DNA of 64,000 bases from the NCBI RefSeq assembly GCF_000172415.1, contig NZ_ABLD01000021.1, positions 62,001 to 126,000 of the forward strand, read 5' to 3'. The stretch is from Paraburkholderia graminis C4D1M (GTDB lineage Bacteria > Pseudomonadota > Gammaproteobacteria > Burkholderiales > Burkholderiaceae). Below, in pieces: positions 9,477 through 18,539 of the stretch. The notes under the pieces were generated by a model. It made no database searches and was not told the origin of the DNA. It saw nothing but the letters and a program-made list of their open reading frames with translations. Numbering within the stretch: position 1 is the stretch's first letter; each line of letters begins with the position of its first letter. The translations under genes were made by a program, and so were the position numbers.

Positions 9477-11090
9477 TCAGGCATGCGCCGGCTGTTCCGC
9501 CGACGGCGCCGCGCCTTCGCGGCCGCCGAAAAGCCCCGCCATCCAGCGGCCGATTTCCTCGGCGTTGGTCGCGCCTGTCGCGCGCACCGGCGAGAGTCTG
9601 CCGCCCGCGAGCACTGCGATCCGGTCGCAGATGTCGAACAGTTCCTCCAGCTCTTCGGAAATGACGAGGATCGCCACGCCGCGCGCCGACAGATCGAGCA
9701 ACTGCTGACGAATGAACGCGGCCGCGCCGACGTCGACGCCCCACGTCGGCTGCGCGACCACCAGCACCTTCGGCGCCTGCAAGATCTCGCGGCCCACGAT
9801 GTACTTCTGCAGATTGCCGCCCGACAGACTCTGCGCGAGCGCTTCGGAACCGCCGCAACGCACGTCGAACGCTTCGATACAGCGCTTCGCAAACGCACGC
9901 ATCGCGCCCGCGTTGATCCAGCCCGAGCGCACCATCTTCTGCCGATGCCCGGTCAGCAGCGCGTTTTCAGCGAGCGTCATCGCGGGCACTGCGCCGCGGC
10001 CAAGCCGCTCTTCCGGAACGAAGCCGAAACCGAGCGCGCGCCGCGCGCCCGCGCCGAGACGGCCCGCGGGCTTGCCGCAGATCGTCACCGCATCGGCGCG
10101 CACGCCCCGCTTCTCACCCGACAACGCCGACAGCAACTCCGCCTGACCATTGCCCGACACGCCCGCAATGCCGAAGATTTCGCCCGCGTGCACGGCGAAC
10201 GACACGTTATCGAGCGAGGTGCCAAACGGGTCGTCGCTTGCCACCGAAAGCGCCTTCACTTCCAGCAGCACGTCGCCGGGCTTGTGCTCGCGGCGCGTGT
10301 AATCGGGCAGCGAGTGGCCCACCATCAGTTGCGCGAGCGATGCATGCGTTTCCTGTTTAGGCTTCACATGGCCCGTCACGCGACCGCCGCGCATCACCGT
10401 GGCCGTGTCGCACAGTTCCTGGATTTCGTCGAGCTTGTGGCTGATGTAGAGAATGCTGCAGCCTTCGGCCGCGAGCCGCCGCAGCGTCGCGAACAGCTTG
10501 CGCACCGCTTGCGGCGTGAGCACGGACGTCGGTTCGTCCATGATGAGCAGCCGCGGGTTCTGCAGCAGGCAGCGCACGATCTCCACGCGCTGCCGCTCGC
10601 CGACCGTCAGGCTATGCACGTGACGCTGCGGATCGATGTCGAGGCCGTAGTCGGCGGACACTTCGCGAATGCGCTTGGACAGCGCTTTCAGATCGAACGG
10701 TTCGTCGAGTGCGAGCGCAATGTTTTCGCCGACCGTGAGCGTCTCGAACAGCGAAAAGTGCTGAAACACCATGCCGATGCCGAGCTTGCGCGCGGCCGCG
10801 GGACTCGCGATGTCGAGCGCCTGGCCTTCCCAGTGAATCTCGCCCGCGTCGGGCCGAACCGCGCCGTAGATGATCTTCATCAGCGTGCTCTTGCCCGCGC
10901 CGTTTTCGCCGAGCACCGCGTGGATCTCGCCCGGCGCGACGATCAGCGTGACGTCGTCGTTGGCTCGCACGGCCGGATACTGTTTGGTGATGCCCTTGAG
11001 CATCAACCGGGGCGCCGCCTGTTCCGGCCTGGGTTCCGATCCGGCTGCCGGCTGCGCGGCGGCGCCGTCGCTATAAGAAGAGTCGCTCAT
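9477..11090 (-). CDS. ABC transporter ATP-binding protein, nucleoside type (duplicated ATPase)
   Basis: A 537-residue protein with two fused ABC domains, as in YufO, MglA and RbsA. The first half has an intact Walker A (GENGAGKST), signature LTVGERQRVEI and Walker B (LLIMDEPTSVL). The second has a degenerate P-loop (GVSGNGQAEL) with signature LSGGNLQKYIVGRE, the usual asymmetry in this group. The start at 11090 (MSDSSYSDG) is chosen over an ATG 29 codons upstream because the extra segment is unlike the family. First gene of the importer operon; divergent from the LysR gene. Confidence 0.93.
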   Translation of the reverse strand: MSDSSYSDGAAAQPAAGSEPRPEQAAPRLMLKGITKQYPAVRANDDVTLIVAPGEIHAVLGENGAGKSTLMKIIYGAVRPDAGEIHWEGQALDIASPAAARKLGIGMVFQHFSLFETLTVGENIALALDEPFDLKALSKRIREVSADYGLDIDPQRHVHSLTVGERQRVEIVRCLLQNPRLLIMDEPTSVLTPQAVRKLFATLRRLAAEGCSILYISHKLDEIQELCDTATVMRGGRVTGHVKPKQETHASLAQLMVGHSLPDYTRREHKPGDVLLEVKALSVASDDPFGTSLDNVSFAVHAGEIFGIAGVSGNGQAELLSALSGEKRGVRADAVTICGKPAGRLGAGARRALGFGFVPEERLGRGAVPAMTLAENALLTGHRQKMVRSGWINAGAMRAFAKRCIEAFDVRCGGSEALAQSLSGGNLQKYIVGREILQAPKVLVVAQPTWGVDVGAAAFIRQQLLDLSARGVAILVISEELEELFDICDRIAVLAGGRLSPVRATGATNAEEIGRWMAGLFGGREGAAPSAEQPAHA

Positions 11091-11339
11091 GTGATTCCGT
11101 AGTGCGTCAGTGACTGCGGTTGCCGTGCGTTCGCCCACCTTCCCGGCGGCCGATCCGTCACCACAACCGGATGACAATACCTAATTCGCCCCGCTCAGTC
11201 GAGCCGACAAAATTCGCTGAAACCCGCGCCACAGCAAGCTCTGCGGGTATGCCTCCCTTGACGCCGTTTTTCGTTCATATTAAAACGCATATACCCCTGC
11301 ACCCCGTCGATCAGCCAGAACATATATTTCGGAGAAGTC

Positions 11340-12272
11340 ATGAGTCAGCAACGCGAGGCGATCGATACCTATCTTTTACGCGTCTTGCACACCCTGTTGA
11401 TGGAACGCAGCGTCACGCGCGCGGCCGTCAAACTGAATCAATCGCAACCGGCCATTAGCGCCGCGCTGCGCCGCTTGCGCGACATCACCGGCGACCCGCT
11501 GCTGGTGCGCGGCAAATCCGGCATGGTGCCCACCGAATACGGCCTGCGCCTGCTCGAACCGGTGCAGAACGCATTGCGCGAAATCGAGCGCATCAAGTTC
11601 CAGCAACACAATTTCGATCCGGCGACGTCGATCCGCTGCTACCGCATCGGCTGCCCGGACTACCTCAACGTGCTGTTCGTGCCGACGGTGGTCGAACGCT
11701 TTCGCCAGGCCGCGCCGAACGCGACGCTCGAATTTCATTCGCTCGGCCCCGCGTTCGACTACGAACTCGCGCTCGAAGACGGCAAGCTCGACATCGTCGT
11801 CGGCAACTGGCCGGAGCCGCCCGAGCAACTGCATCTGTCGAACCTGTTCGTCGATCAGATCGTCTGCCTGATGAGCAACACGCATCCGTTCGCGAAGCGC
11901 GGCGGGCTCACGCTCGATCAGTATCTGAACGCGCCGCATCTCGCGCCGACGCCGTATTCGGTCGGCCAGCGCGGCGCCATCGACGTGCATCTCGCGCGCG
12001 AGCGCTTGAAGCGCCATGTGGTCGTCACGCTGCCGTACTTCAATCTCGCGCCGTACGTGCTGATCAAATCCGATCTGATCTTCACGACGACGCGCCTCTT
12101 CGCCGATTACTACGCCAAGTTTTTGCCGCTGACCGTGGTGCCCGCACCGCTCGATTTTCCGCCGATGCAGTACTACCAGCTCTGGCACGAGCGCGTTCAC
12201 TACTCCGACGAAGTGCGCTGGCTGCGCAGCCTCGTCGCGGAAGCGACCAGGACGTTGATCGACAAGCCTTGA
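11340..12272 (+). CDS. LysR-family transcriptional regulator
   Basis: A 310-residue LysR-type regulator. The N-terminal winged helix-turn-helix (SVTRAAVKLNQSQPAISAAL, residues about 25-45) is followed by a substrate-binding domain of the NodD-like branch. It is divergent from the nucleoside importer operon and so most likely controls it, perhaps with a purine-derived co-inducer; both points are inference. The 250-nt divergent region contains the AT-rich stretch ATATTAAAACGCATAT, where such a regulator could bind. GGAG lies close upstream of the ATG. Confidence 0.92.
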   Translation: MSQQREAIDTYLLRVLHTLLMERSVTRAAVKLNQSQPAISAALRRLRDITGDPLLVRGKSGMVPTEYGLRLLEPVQNALREIERIKFQQHNFDPATSIRCYRIGCPDYLNVLFVPTVVERFRQAAPNATLEFHSLGPAFDYELALEDGKLDIVVGNWPEPPEQLHLSNLFVDQIVCLMSNTHPFAKRGGLTLDQYLNAPHLAPTPYSVGQRGAIDVHLARERLKRHVVVTLPYFNLAPYVLIKSDLIFTTTRLFADYYAKFLPLTVVPAPLDFPPMQYYQLWHERVHYSDEVRWLRSLVAEATRTLIDKP

Positions 12273-12282
12273 AGCTTGAGTG

Positions 12283-12336
12283 GCCGCGTGAGCGGTCGGC
12301 GGCGATTTCGTGCATCTGCATCCCCGCACGCGGCCG
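12283..12336. terminator. Possible terminator between convergent genes
   Basis: GGCCGCGT at 12283-12290 pairs with ACGCGGCC at 12329-12336, followed by GCCTTTTG. The loop is long (38 nt), so this is a weak call resting mostly on its place between the LysR gene and the convergent deaminase gene. Confidence 0.35.
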
Positions 12337-12351
12337 CCTTTTGCCTTCACC

Positions 12352-13767
12352 TCACACCGCGGCTTCGTAAAGCGCCTTCGCCAACCGGTTGTGCCGCTCG
12401 ATGACCGGTCCGAGTTCCAGCGTCGTCAACTGTCCGTCCTTCACCACGACCTTGCCGCCGATCACGCTATGGCTCACCTGCGGCGGCGCGCAGAACACCA
12501 GCGCCGCCACCGGATCGTGCAACGCGCCGGCGAAGAGCGGTTGACGCAAATCGAACGCGACAAAGTCGGCCGCCATGCCCGGCGCGAGCGCGCCGATGTC
12601 GTCGCGATTCAGAACCTTCGCGCCGCCGAGCGTGGCGATCTCCAATGCTTCGCGCGCGGTCATCGCATCCGGCCCAAAGCCGACGCGCTGCAACAGCAGC
12701 GCCTGGCGCACTTCGGCGACCATCTGTGCGCCGTCGTTCGACGCCGAGCCATCCACGCCGAGACCCACCGGCACACCCGCGAGCCGCATCCGCTTGATCG
12801 GCGCGATGCCGGACGCGAGCCGCATGTTCGAGCACGGACAATGCGCGACGCCCGTGCCGGTTCGCGCGAACAGTTCGATGCCGGCGTCGTCGAGTTGCAC
12901 GCAGTGCGCGTGCCATACGTCGCGCCCGACCCAGCCCAGGTCTTCCGCATATTGCGCGGGCGTCATGCCGAATTTCTCGTGGCTATAGGCAACGTCGTTC
13001 GTGTTCTCGGCGAGGTGCGTGTGCAGCGATACGCCGTAGTGCCGCGCCATCACCGCCGATTCGCGCATCAGATCGCGGCTCACCGAAAACGGCGAGCATG
13101 GTGCAACGACGACGCGCAGCATCGCGTAACGCCCCTCGTCGTGGTAACTCTCGATGAGCCGCTGCGTGTCCTTCAGGATCTCCGCCTCGCGCTCCACGAC
13201 CGAATCCGGCGGCAGGCCACCGTCCTTGCGCCCCACGCTCATGCTGCCGCGCGCCGCATGAAAACGCATGCCGATGCGGCGTGCCGCGACGATGCTGTCG
13301 TCGAGCCGGCTGCCGTTCGGATAGATATACAAGTGATCGCTCGACGTCGTGCATCCCGAGAGCAACAGCTCGGCCATTGCGGTCAACGTCGAAATTCCGA
13401 TCATCTCCGGTGTGAGGTTCGCCCACACCTTGTAGAGGCTCGTGAGCCAGCCGAACAGCTCGGCGTTCTGGGCGGCGGGCAGCGCGCGCGTGAGGCTCTG
13501 ATACATGTGGTGATGCGTGTTCACGAGGCCGGGAATCACCAGATGTCCGCGCATGTCGAGCACTTCGTCGGCGGTGGGCGGCAGTTCCGCCGTCGGCCCG
13601 ACCGCGACGATGCGGTTGTCCTCGATATACAAGCCGCCGTCGCGCAGTTCGCGCCGTGCGCCGTCCATTGTGACGAGCACGTCGGCGTGCTTGACCAGCA
13701 TCGTTCTGTTCGGTTTGTTCGTTTTGTTCGTTTTGTTTGTTTCTTGTGCTGCCTGTTCCATCGTCAT
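12352..13767 (-). CDS. 8-oxoguanine deaminase-like amidohydrolase
   Basis: A 471-residue metal-dependent amidohydrolase of the AtzB/TrzN/guanine-deaminase group. Metal ligands appear in GLVNTHHHMYQSLTRALP, HTHLAEN and the VGLGVDGSASND Asp motif. The NTHHHMYQS...LFGWLTSLYKVW region is the form I associate with 8-oxoguanine deaminases, which turn 8-oxoguanine into urate and so feed the urate pathway next door. Other purine or triazine substrates remain possible. The N-terminus carries a short Asn/Lys/Thr repeat (NKTNKTNKPNRT). The start is set by a GGAG eight bases upstream of the ATG at 13767. Confidence 0.85.
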   Translation of the reverse strand: MTMEQAAQETNKTNKTNKPNRTMLVKHADVLVTMDGARRELRDGGLYIEDNRIVAVGPTAELPPTADEVLDMRGHLVIPGLVNTHHHMYQSLTRALPAAQNAELFGWLTSLYKVWANLTPEMIGISTLTAMAELLLSGCTTSSDHLYIYPNGSRLDDSIVAARRIGMRFHAARGSMSVGRKDGGLPPDSVVEREAEILKDTQRLIESYHDEGRYAMLRVVVAPCSPFSVSRDLMRESAVMARHYGVSLHTHLAENTNDVAYSHEKFGMTPAQYAEDLGWVGRDVWHAHCVQLDDAGIELFARTGTGVAHCPCSNMRLASGIAPIKRMRLAGVPVGLGVDGSASNDGAQMVAEVRQALLLQRVGFGPDAMTAREALEIATLGGAKVLNRDDIGALAPGMAADFVAFDLRQPLFAGALHDPVAALVFCAPPQVSHSVIGGKVVVKDGQLTTLELGPVIERHNRLAKALYEAAV

Positions 13768-14315
13768 CCGCTTTCTCCGCCTGATTGCTTCCGTGCAAAG
13801 TCGTTCGAACGCGATGTGACCGCGCGTGAGCCGTGTCGCCGCGCCGCCGCGTCCCGTCGAACGCTGTTGGCCCGGTTACCCGGCGTGCTCCGCCGTCTTC
13901 GGGACGTGTGCCGCGCATAAGCCTTGAGTTGCTCGGGCATTATTGCTGCGGCGCACAGACGTAACCTTCGACGGCCAAAATAACGCTGGCAACTCGCGCC
14001 GTTGCGATAACCATCCTCAGGCCGGCGATATAGTCGGTCATTTTTGACGACGGTACGATCCAACGGGGATCGTCTGCGCAGCAAGGCCGCGCCAATGCAT
14101 CCGCCGAGGCTTTCAGCAGACTGTCGTTCATGCGCCAGCTATTATCTTTCTTATCGCGCGCGCGCTCGACAGAACAAGTTTTTACAATGGCTGCCACGGC
14201 GCTCGCTTCAATTCGCCGACGGGTATGTAGCCACTGACGTGGAGCCTCGATCCGCCGCAACGTATCTGGATCGGGCTGCCGCCGAAACCTCGCAAACACA
14301 CAAGGAAAACTGCGA
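13768..14315. other. 548-nt divergent intergenic region
   Basis: Lies between the deaminase start (-) and uraH (+). It must hold both promoters. An open frame on the minus strand (about 13940-14131, MNDSLLKASADALARP..., 63 codons) has no recognised homologue and no good ribosome site, so I do not call it. A small palindrome GTCATTTTTGAC occurs at about 14037-14048. Confidence 0.4.
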
Positions 14316-14669
14316 ATGGGAAAGCTCACTACCCATGTGCTCGACACCGCGAACGGCCGTCCCGGCGCGGGCATCAAGGTCGAACTCTTCGCGCTTTCGG
14401 GCGACACGCGCCGCGCGCTGAAAACCACCCTCACCAATGACGACGGCCGCTGCGACGAACCGCTGCTGCAAGGCGACGCGCTGGTTCCGGGCGAGTACGA
14501 ACTGGTGTTCGCCGCGGGCGATTACTTCGCGTCGATCGGCACGAAGGTGCCCGAGCCGCGTTTCGTCGATCGCGTCGTGTTGCGCTTCGGTATCGCCGAT
14601 GCCAACGCGCACTATCACGTGCCGCTGCTCGTATCGCCGTGGTCGTACAGCACTTATCGCGGCAGCTGA
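14316..14669 (+). CDS. uraH: 5-hydroxyisourate hydrolase (transthyretin-related)
   Basis: A 117-residue transthyretin-like enzyme that hydrolyses 5-hydroxyisourate, the product of urate oxidation. The N-terminal LTTHVLDTANGRPG (catalytic His) and the C-terminal SPWSYSTYRGS (the YRGS signature that separates the enzyme from transthyretin) are both intact. It is followed by puuD, whose product makes its substrate; the pair is likely one transcript. Confidence 0.97.
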   Translation: MGKLTTHVLDTANGRPGAGIKVELFALSGDTRRALKTTLTNDDGRCDEPLLQGDALVPGEYELVFAAGDYFASIGTKVPEPRFVDRVVLRFGIADANAHYHVPLLVSPWSYSTYRGS

Positions 14670-14849
14670 TCGATCGGGAACCGCAAAGCGTGCGGTCGAT
14701 TGCAGAAGCGCAATAACAAACCTTAGAGACGAGTGAACGACGACGCCGTGCGAACTGAGCGCACCGCGTCTTTCACCCCGCAGTCCGCGGGGCGGCGTGA
14801 CGCACACAACGCCGCCGCTCGAGCAACGAATCAGAAGTGGAGGAGTTTC

Positions 14850-16043
14850 ATGGAAGGCTTTATCACCGACTGGTTGAATCTCGCGATTCGCTGGTTTCAC
14901 GTCGTCGCCGCAATCGCATGGATCGGCGAGTCGTTCTATTTCGTCGCCCTCGACAACAGCCTGAAACCGCCGCAGGACCCGAACCAGCGCAAGCGCGGCG
15001 TGTTCGGCGAACTGTGGCATGTGCACGGCGGCGGCTTCTACAACATGCAGAAGTACACTGTCGCGCCGCCGGAAATGCCGGACGACCTGCACTGGTCGAA
15101 GTGGCCGTCGTACACGACGTGGCTGTCGGGCTTCGGGCTTTTTACGGTGCTGTATCTGTTCTCGCCGTCCACGTATCTGATCGACAAAAACGTGCTCGAC
15201 ATGGGCCCCGTGGTCGCGGTCGCGTCGGCGCTTGGTTTTCTCGCCGCCGGCTGGATCGTCTACGACTCGCTGTGCCGCCTTCTCGGCAACAAGGACAAGG
15301 TGCTCGGCATCTGCGTCGGCGTGTATGTGCTGATCGCGGCGTGGCTCGCGTGCCATATCTTCGCGGGTCGCGCGGCGTATCTGATCATGGGCGCGATGCT
15401 CGCGACGATCATGTCGGCCAACGTGTTCTTCGTGATCATTCCGGGCCAGCGCAAGATGGTCGACGCAATGCTCAAGGGCGACACGCCGAACCCGATCTAC
15501 GGCAAGCGCGGCAAGCAGCGCTCGGTGCACAACACGTATTTCACGTTGCCCGTCGTCTTCGCGATGCTGTCGAATCACTACGCGATGACGTACACGCATC
15601 CGCACAGCTGGGCGGTGCTCGTCGTCATCATGCTGGCCGGCGCGCTGATCCGTCAGTTCTTCGTGATGCGTCATCGTGGCCAGGTGCTGTGGTATTTGCC
15701 GCTCGCCGGCATCGCGCTGATGTTCGGCGCCCTCTTCTGGACGATGCCCAAGCCGATGGTCCCGCAGGCGCAAGCGGCGAATGCGCCGACGGTGAAAGTG
15801 GCCGACATCGCGCCGGTGCTGCAGCAGCGTTGCGTGGCATGCCACTCCGCGCATCCGACGATGATGGGCAGCGCGCCTGCTGGGGTGTTGCTCGATACGC
15901 CGGACGAGATCTCGCAGAACGCGCAGCGGATTTATCAGCAAGCGGTGACGCTGAAGGCGATGCCGCTTGGCAATGTCACGCATATGACGGACGACGAACG
16001 GATGAAGATCGCTGCGTGGTTCGAGGGGGGTGCGGCGAAGTGA
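14850..16043 (+). CDS. puuD: Membrane urate hydroxylase with C-terminal cytochrome c domain (PuuD)
   Basis: A 397-residue protein with a urate hydroxylase membrane domain (about eight hydrophobic segments from LAIRWFHVVAAIAWIGESFYFVALD onward) and a C-terminal haem c motif CVACH at about residue 330. PuuD oxidises urate to 5-hydroxyisourate and passes electrons to the respiratory chain rather than to oxygen as uricase does. The ATG at 14850 has GGAGG directly upstream; the longer frame from 14733 is unlike the family. Confidence 0.95.
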   Translation: MEGFITDWLNLAIRWFHVVAAIAWIGESFYFVALDNSLKPPQDPNQRKRGVFGELWHVHGGGFYNMQKYTVAPPEMPDDLHWSKWPSYTTWLSGFGLFTVLYLFSPSTYLIDKNVLDMGPVVAVASALGFLAAGWIVYDSLCRLLGNKDKVLGICVGVYVLIAAWLACHIFAGRAAYLIMGAMLATIMSANVFFVIIPGQRKMVDAMLKGDTPNPIYGKRGKQRSVHNTYFTLPVVFAMLSNHYAMTYTHPHSWAVLVVIMLAGALIRQFFVMRHRGQVLWYLPLAGIALMFGALFWTMPKPMVPQAQAANAPTVKVADIAPVLQQRCVACHSAHPTMMGSAPAGVLLDTPDEISQNAQRIYQQAVTLKAMPLGNVTHMTDDERMKIAAWFEGGAAK

Positions 16044-16108
16044 TGGCGAAGTGACCGAGACTTTGCCGGTGTGAGGTCGTTGGAACCAGGTCGCTCAGCA
16101 TCACGAAG

Positions 16109-16142
16109 CGGGCTTTTCGCGGAAGCGGGAAGCCCGTTTTTT
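16109..16142 (+). terminator. Intrinsic terminator after puuD
   Basis: CGGGCTT, 14-nt loop, AAGCCCG, then a run of six T. It lies 65 nt downstream of the puuD stop on the same strand. Confidence 0.8.
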
Positions 16143-16332
16143 GTTTGCTGCGCGGTGATGGTTGAATTGCTTGCTGGACGCTTCCTCTGTCGCGCAGGCA
16201 TTCTGTACGGCCTGCTGCCGGTCGACGTTGGTTTCACCAGTCATGGCCGCAACCGAGGCGCCGGCTAACGCACGTTCTCAGTGATGCCGCCGCTGGCCAA
16301 GTCGAAGCCGACTCGCCCATGTTGACGACCGT

Positions 16333-16372
16333 CAAAAAACAAAAGAGCCCACGGCATTTCTGCCATGAGCTC
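16333..16372 (-). terminator. Intrinsic terminator after allA
   Basis: Read on the minus strand: an imperfect hairpin GAGCTCATGGCA...TGCCGTGGGCTC followed by TTTTGTTTTTT. It lies 50 nt past the allA stop and ends the minus-strand purine operon. Confidence 0.8.
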
Positions 16373-16421
16373 CTTACCATCATCCTGCTCGTCAATCGCC
16401 AATAACGCCGGAACAGGAACG

Positions 16422-16934
16422 CTAAACCGCCACCCCACTCAACGCATCCTCAGTCAACCACAGCGGCTCCACAAGATCCTGCTCGTTAAGATTGAGCCCC
16501 TCCCCGCCACGATCGACGACGATAAAGTCGCTCACTTCGCCCAACGCGATCAGCGGATGGTGCCAAACCCCCTTCGCATAATTAACGCCCTGCCAACCGC
16601 TCGTCACGAATGCCCGAATCTTCGATTCGTCGAGATCACCCGCGGGCGCGACCACCACCAGATACGGCTTGTCGTTCAGCGGCACGAAAGCCTGGCTGCC
16701 GAGCGGATGCCGTTCGAGCATCTTCACTTCGAACGGCAGCGTGCGCGGCTGTCCGCGAAACAGGTTGATCAGCGTGCGGCCGTTCTCGTCCGTCACGTCC
16801 ACCTTTGCGAGGTCGTGATAGCGGACCGTCGTGCCGAGGTTGATCGGGATCTGCTTCGCGCCCTCGAGTTCGATCACGTCGCCGAACGCGGCGAACGCTT
16901 CCTTCGTCAATGGTTCGATAGCGAGCGTTTTCAT
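16422..16934 (-). CDS. allA: Ureidoglycolate lyase
   Basis: A 170-residue cupin-fold enzyme that splits ureidoglycolate into glyoxylate and urea, the last step of this pathway. It begins MKTLAIEPLTKEAFAAFGDVIE and carries NLFRGQPRTLPFEVKMLERHPLGSQAFVPL and KGVWHHPL, characteristic of AllA. The ATG overlaps the allantoicase stop by four bases (ATGA), fixing the start and implying coupled translation. Confidence 0.96.
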   Translation of the reverse strand: MKTLAIEPLTKEAFAAFGDVIELEGAKQIPINLGTTVRYHDLAKVDVTDENGRTLINLFRGQPRTLPFEVKMLERHPLGSQAFVPLNDKPYLVVVAPAGDLDESKIRAFVTSGWQGVNYAKGVWHHPLIALGEVSDFIVVDRGGEGLNLNEQDLVEPLWLTEDALSGVAV

Positions 16935-17944
16935 GATGCCAGCGTGCCCCACAAACGCAGACGCGATACGCCGCCGTCCGGAATGATGTTAAAGCGCACG
17001 TGCGTCACCGGACCGAGCGCGGCGATCTCGCTTTCGAAGTAATGCTGCTTGTCCATTTGCAGCTTCTGCTCGCCGAGCAGCACGGGCCAGAACATCGCTT
17101 GCGTAATCAGCGAACTGTCCGTGCCGCCCGTCACATACGCGGCCTGAATCGAGCAGCGGTCCGGATAGTTGCCCTTGAAGTGCGCGGTGTCGACTTCGAT
17201 CTTCGAGATCACGCCCGGCTGCGCGAGCGCGACGATCGCCCAGTCGTTGCCCGGTTCGCGACGGCGCCGCGTTTCCCAGCCGTCGCCCATGTTCACGCCG
17301 CGGCCCGGCATGAGAATCGTCGACGCCGCACCGAAGTGCTGATTGTTCGCCGCGACCAGATACGCGCCGTTCTCCATCGCCGCGAGGTCGAACTGCTGCG
17401 TGCGGCTGGCGCCCGCCCAGTCGACTTGCGGCTGACCGTACACACGCAAGCGTGCAATGCCGCCATCCGGATAGATGTTCACGCGCAAGTGCGTGTACGC
17501 ATTCGTGTCGCCGACTTCGAGATAGTGGTGGCTGTTGCCTTGCAACGTGATCGACGGCACGATTTCGGTCCATTGCGTCGACTGGTTCGGCACGCCGTCC
17601 ACCACGCGCGCGGCTTCGACGGAAGCGGCCGGCGGAAAGTTGCCGGTGAAGTGGCTCGTGTCGAGGTCGAGTCCCTTGATCACGCCCGGACGCGCGAGCT
17701 TGACGACGCACCAGTCGTAGCCGGTCACGCGCTTGCGGCGCGTTTCCCAGCCGTCCATCCACTTGCCGTGCTCGTCGTACTTGCCTGGAATGAAGACGGC
17801 CGGCTCCGGGTTCAGCATGCGGTCCTTCGGCGCGAAGAATTCGTCGCTGGCCTCGAGCGCCTGCGCGCCCAGGCGCGGGTCCGCCAGATTCACGTAACGC
17901 CGCGTGAATTCGGGTGCGTTGGGGTCGAGAGTCGGGAGTGCCAT
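16931..17944 (-). CDS. alc: Allantoicase
   Basis: A 337-residue enzyme made of two similar jelly-roll halves, each with a WETRR...YDWCVVKLARPGVI or WETRRRREPGNDWAIVALAQPGVI block. It hydrolyses allantoate to ureidoglycolate and urea. The start at 17944 (MALPTLDPN) has AGGAAG upstream. The internal duplication is the normal feature of the family. It lies between uraD and allA in the same operon. Confidence 0.97.
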   Translation of the reverse strand: MALPTLDPNAPEFTRRYVNLADPRLGAQALEASDEFFAPKDRMLNPEPAVFIPGKYDEHGKWMDGWETRRKRVTGYDWCVVKLARPGVIKGLDLDTSHFTGNFPPAASVEAARVVDGVPNQSTQWTEIVPSITLQGNSHHYLEVGDTNAYTHLRVNIYPDGGIARLRVYGQPQVDWAGASRTQQFDLAAMENGAYLVAANNQHFGAASTILMPGRGVNMGDGWETRRRREPGNDWAIVALAQPGVISKIEVDTAHFKGNYPDRCSIQAAYVTGGTDSSLITQAMFWPVLLGEQKLQMDKQHYFESEIAALGPVTHVRFNIIPDGGVSRLRLWGTLAS

Positions 17945-18017
17945 CTTTGTCTTCCTTGATGTGTTTGTTAGTGCGAGGAAACGTTCCGTGAAGCCGCGCG
18001 TCGAATCATGCGTTGAT

Positions 18018-18539
18018 TCACGCACCAATCAGGTCTTCGAGCCGGAAACGTGCGATACGGTAGATCTGATCGAGGCTCGCGCGCAGTTCGTCGGCGCGGC
18101 TGTTGTTCACGCGCGCCTCGAAGTTCGCGATGATGCCGTGACGGTCATAGCCGCGCACCGCGAGAATGAACGGAAAGCCGAACTTCTCGCGATACGCCGC
18201 GTTCAACGCAAGCAGCTTGTCGAACTCTGCCTGCGTGCATTGCGCAAGGCCCGCGCCGCTTTGTTCGCGCGTGGATTCCGCGGTGAGTTCGCCGCGCACC
18301 GCCGCCTTGCCCGCGAGCTCCGGGTGCGCGTTGATCAACGCGAGCTGCTTGTCTTCGCCCGCCGTCTCGACAATCTTCGACATCTTGCGATGCAGCTCGT
18401 CGATGCTCGCAAATGGCCGCTCATTTGCGGCGATTTCCGCGACCCACGGCGAGTGCTCGAAGATGCCCGAGAGCGCCGCGACGAATGCGTCGGTGGAAAC
18501 GGTGTTGAGTTGGTCCAGTGTGTATTGCATCGCCTTCAT
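18018..18539 (-). CDS. uraD: 2-oxo-4-hydroxy-4-carboxy-5-ureidoimidazoline decarboxylase
   Basis: A 173-residue OHCU decarboxylase that makes S-allantoin from the UraH product. FEHSPWVAE, INAHPELAGK (catalytic His region) and LNAAYREKFGFPFILAVRG are its hallmark motifs. The ATG at 18539 overlaps the puuE stop (ATGA). I take MKAMQYTL as the start; an ATG three codons later is also possible. Confidence 0.96.
   Translation of the reverse strand: MKAMQYTLDQLNTVSTDAFVAALSGIFEHSPWVAEIAANERPFASIDELHRKMSKIVETAGEDKQLALINAHPELAGKAAVRGELTAESTREQSGAGLAQCTQAEFDKLLALNAAYREKFGFPFILAVRGYDRHGIIANFEARVNNSRADELRASLDQIYRIARFRLEDLIGA

Larger units (their letters stand above)
16044..16421. other. 378-nt intergenic region between convergent operons
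   Basis: Between the puuD stop and the allA end. It holds the two terminators listed separately; nothing coding was recognised. Confidence 0.6.

Noticed and set aside
13940..14131. 63-codon minus-strand gene in the deaminase-uraH gap
   Set aside because: No homologue recognised, no good ribosome site and atypical composition. Kept only as a note in the gap entry.
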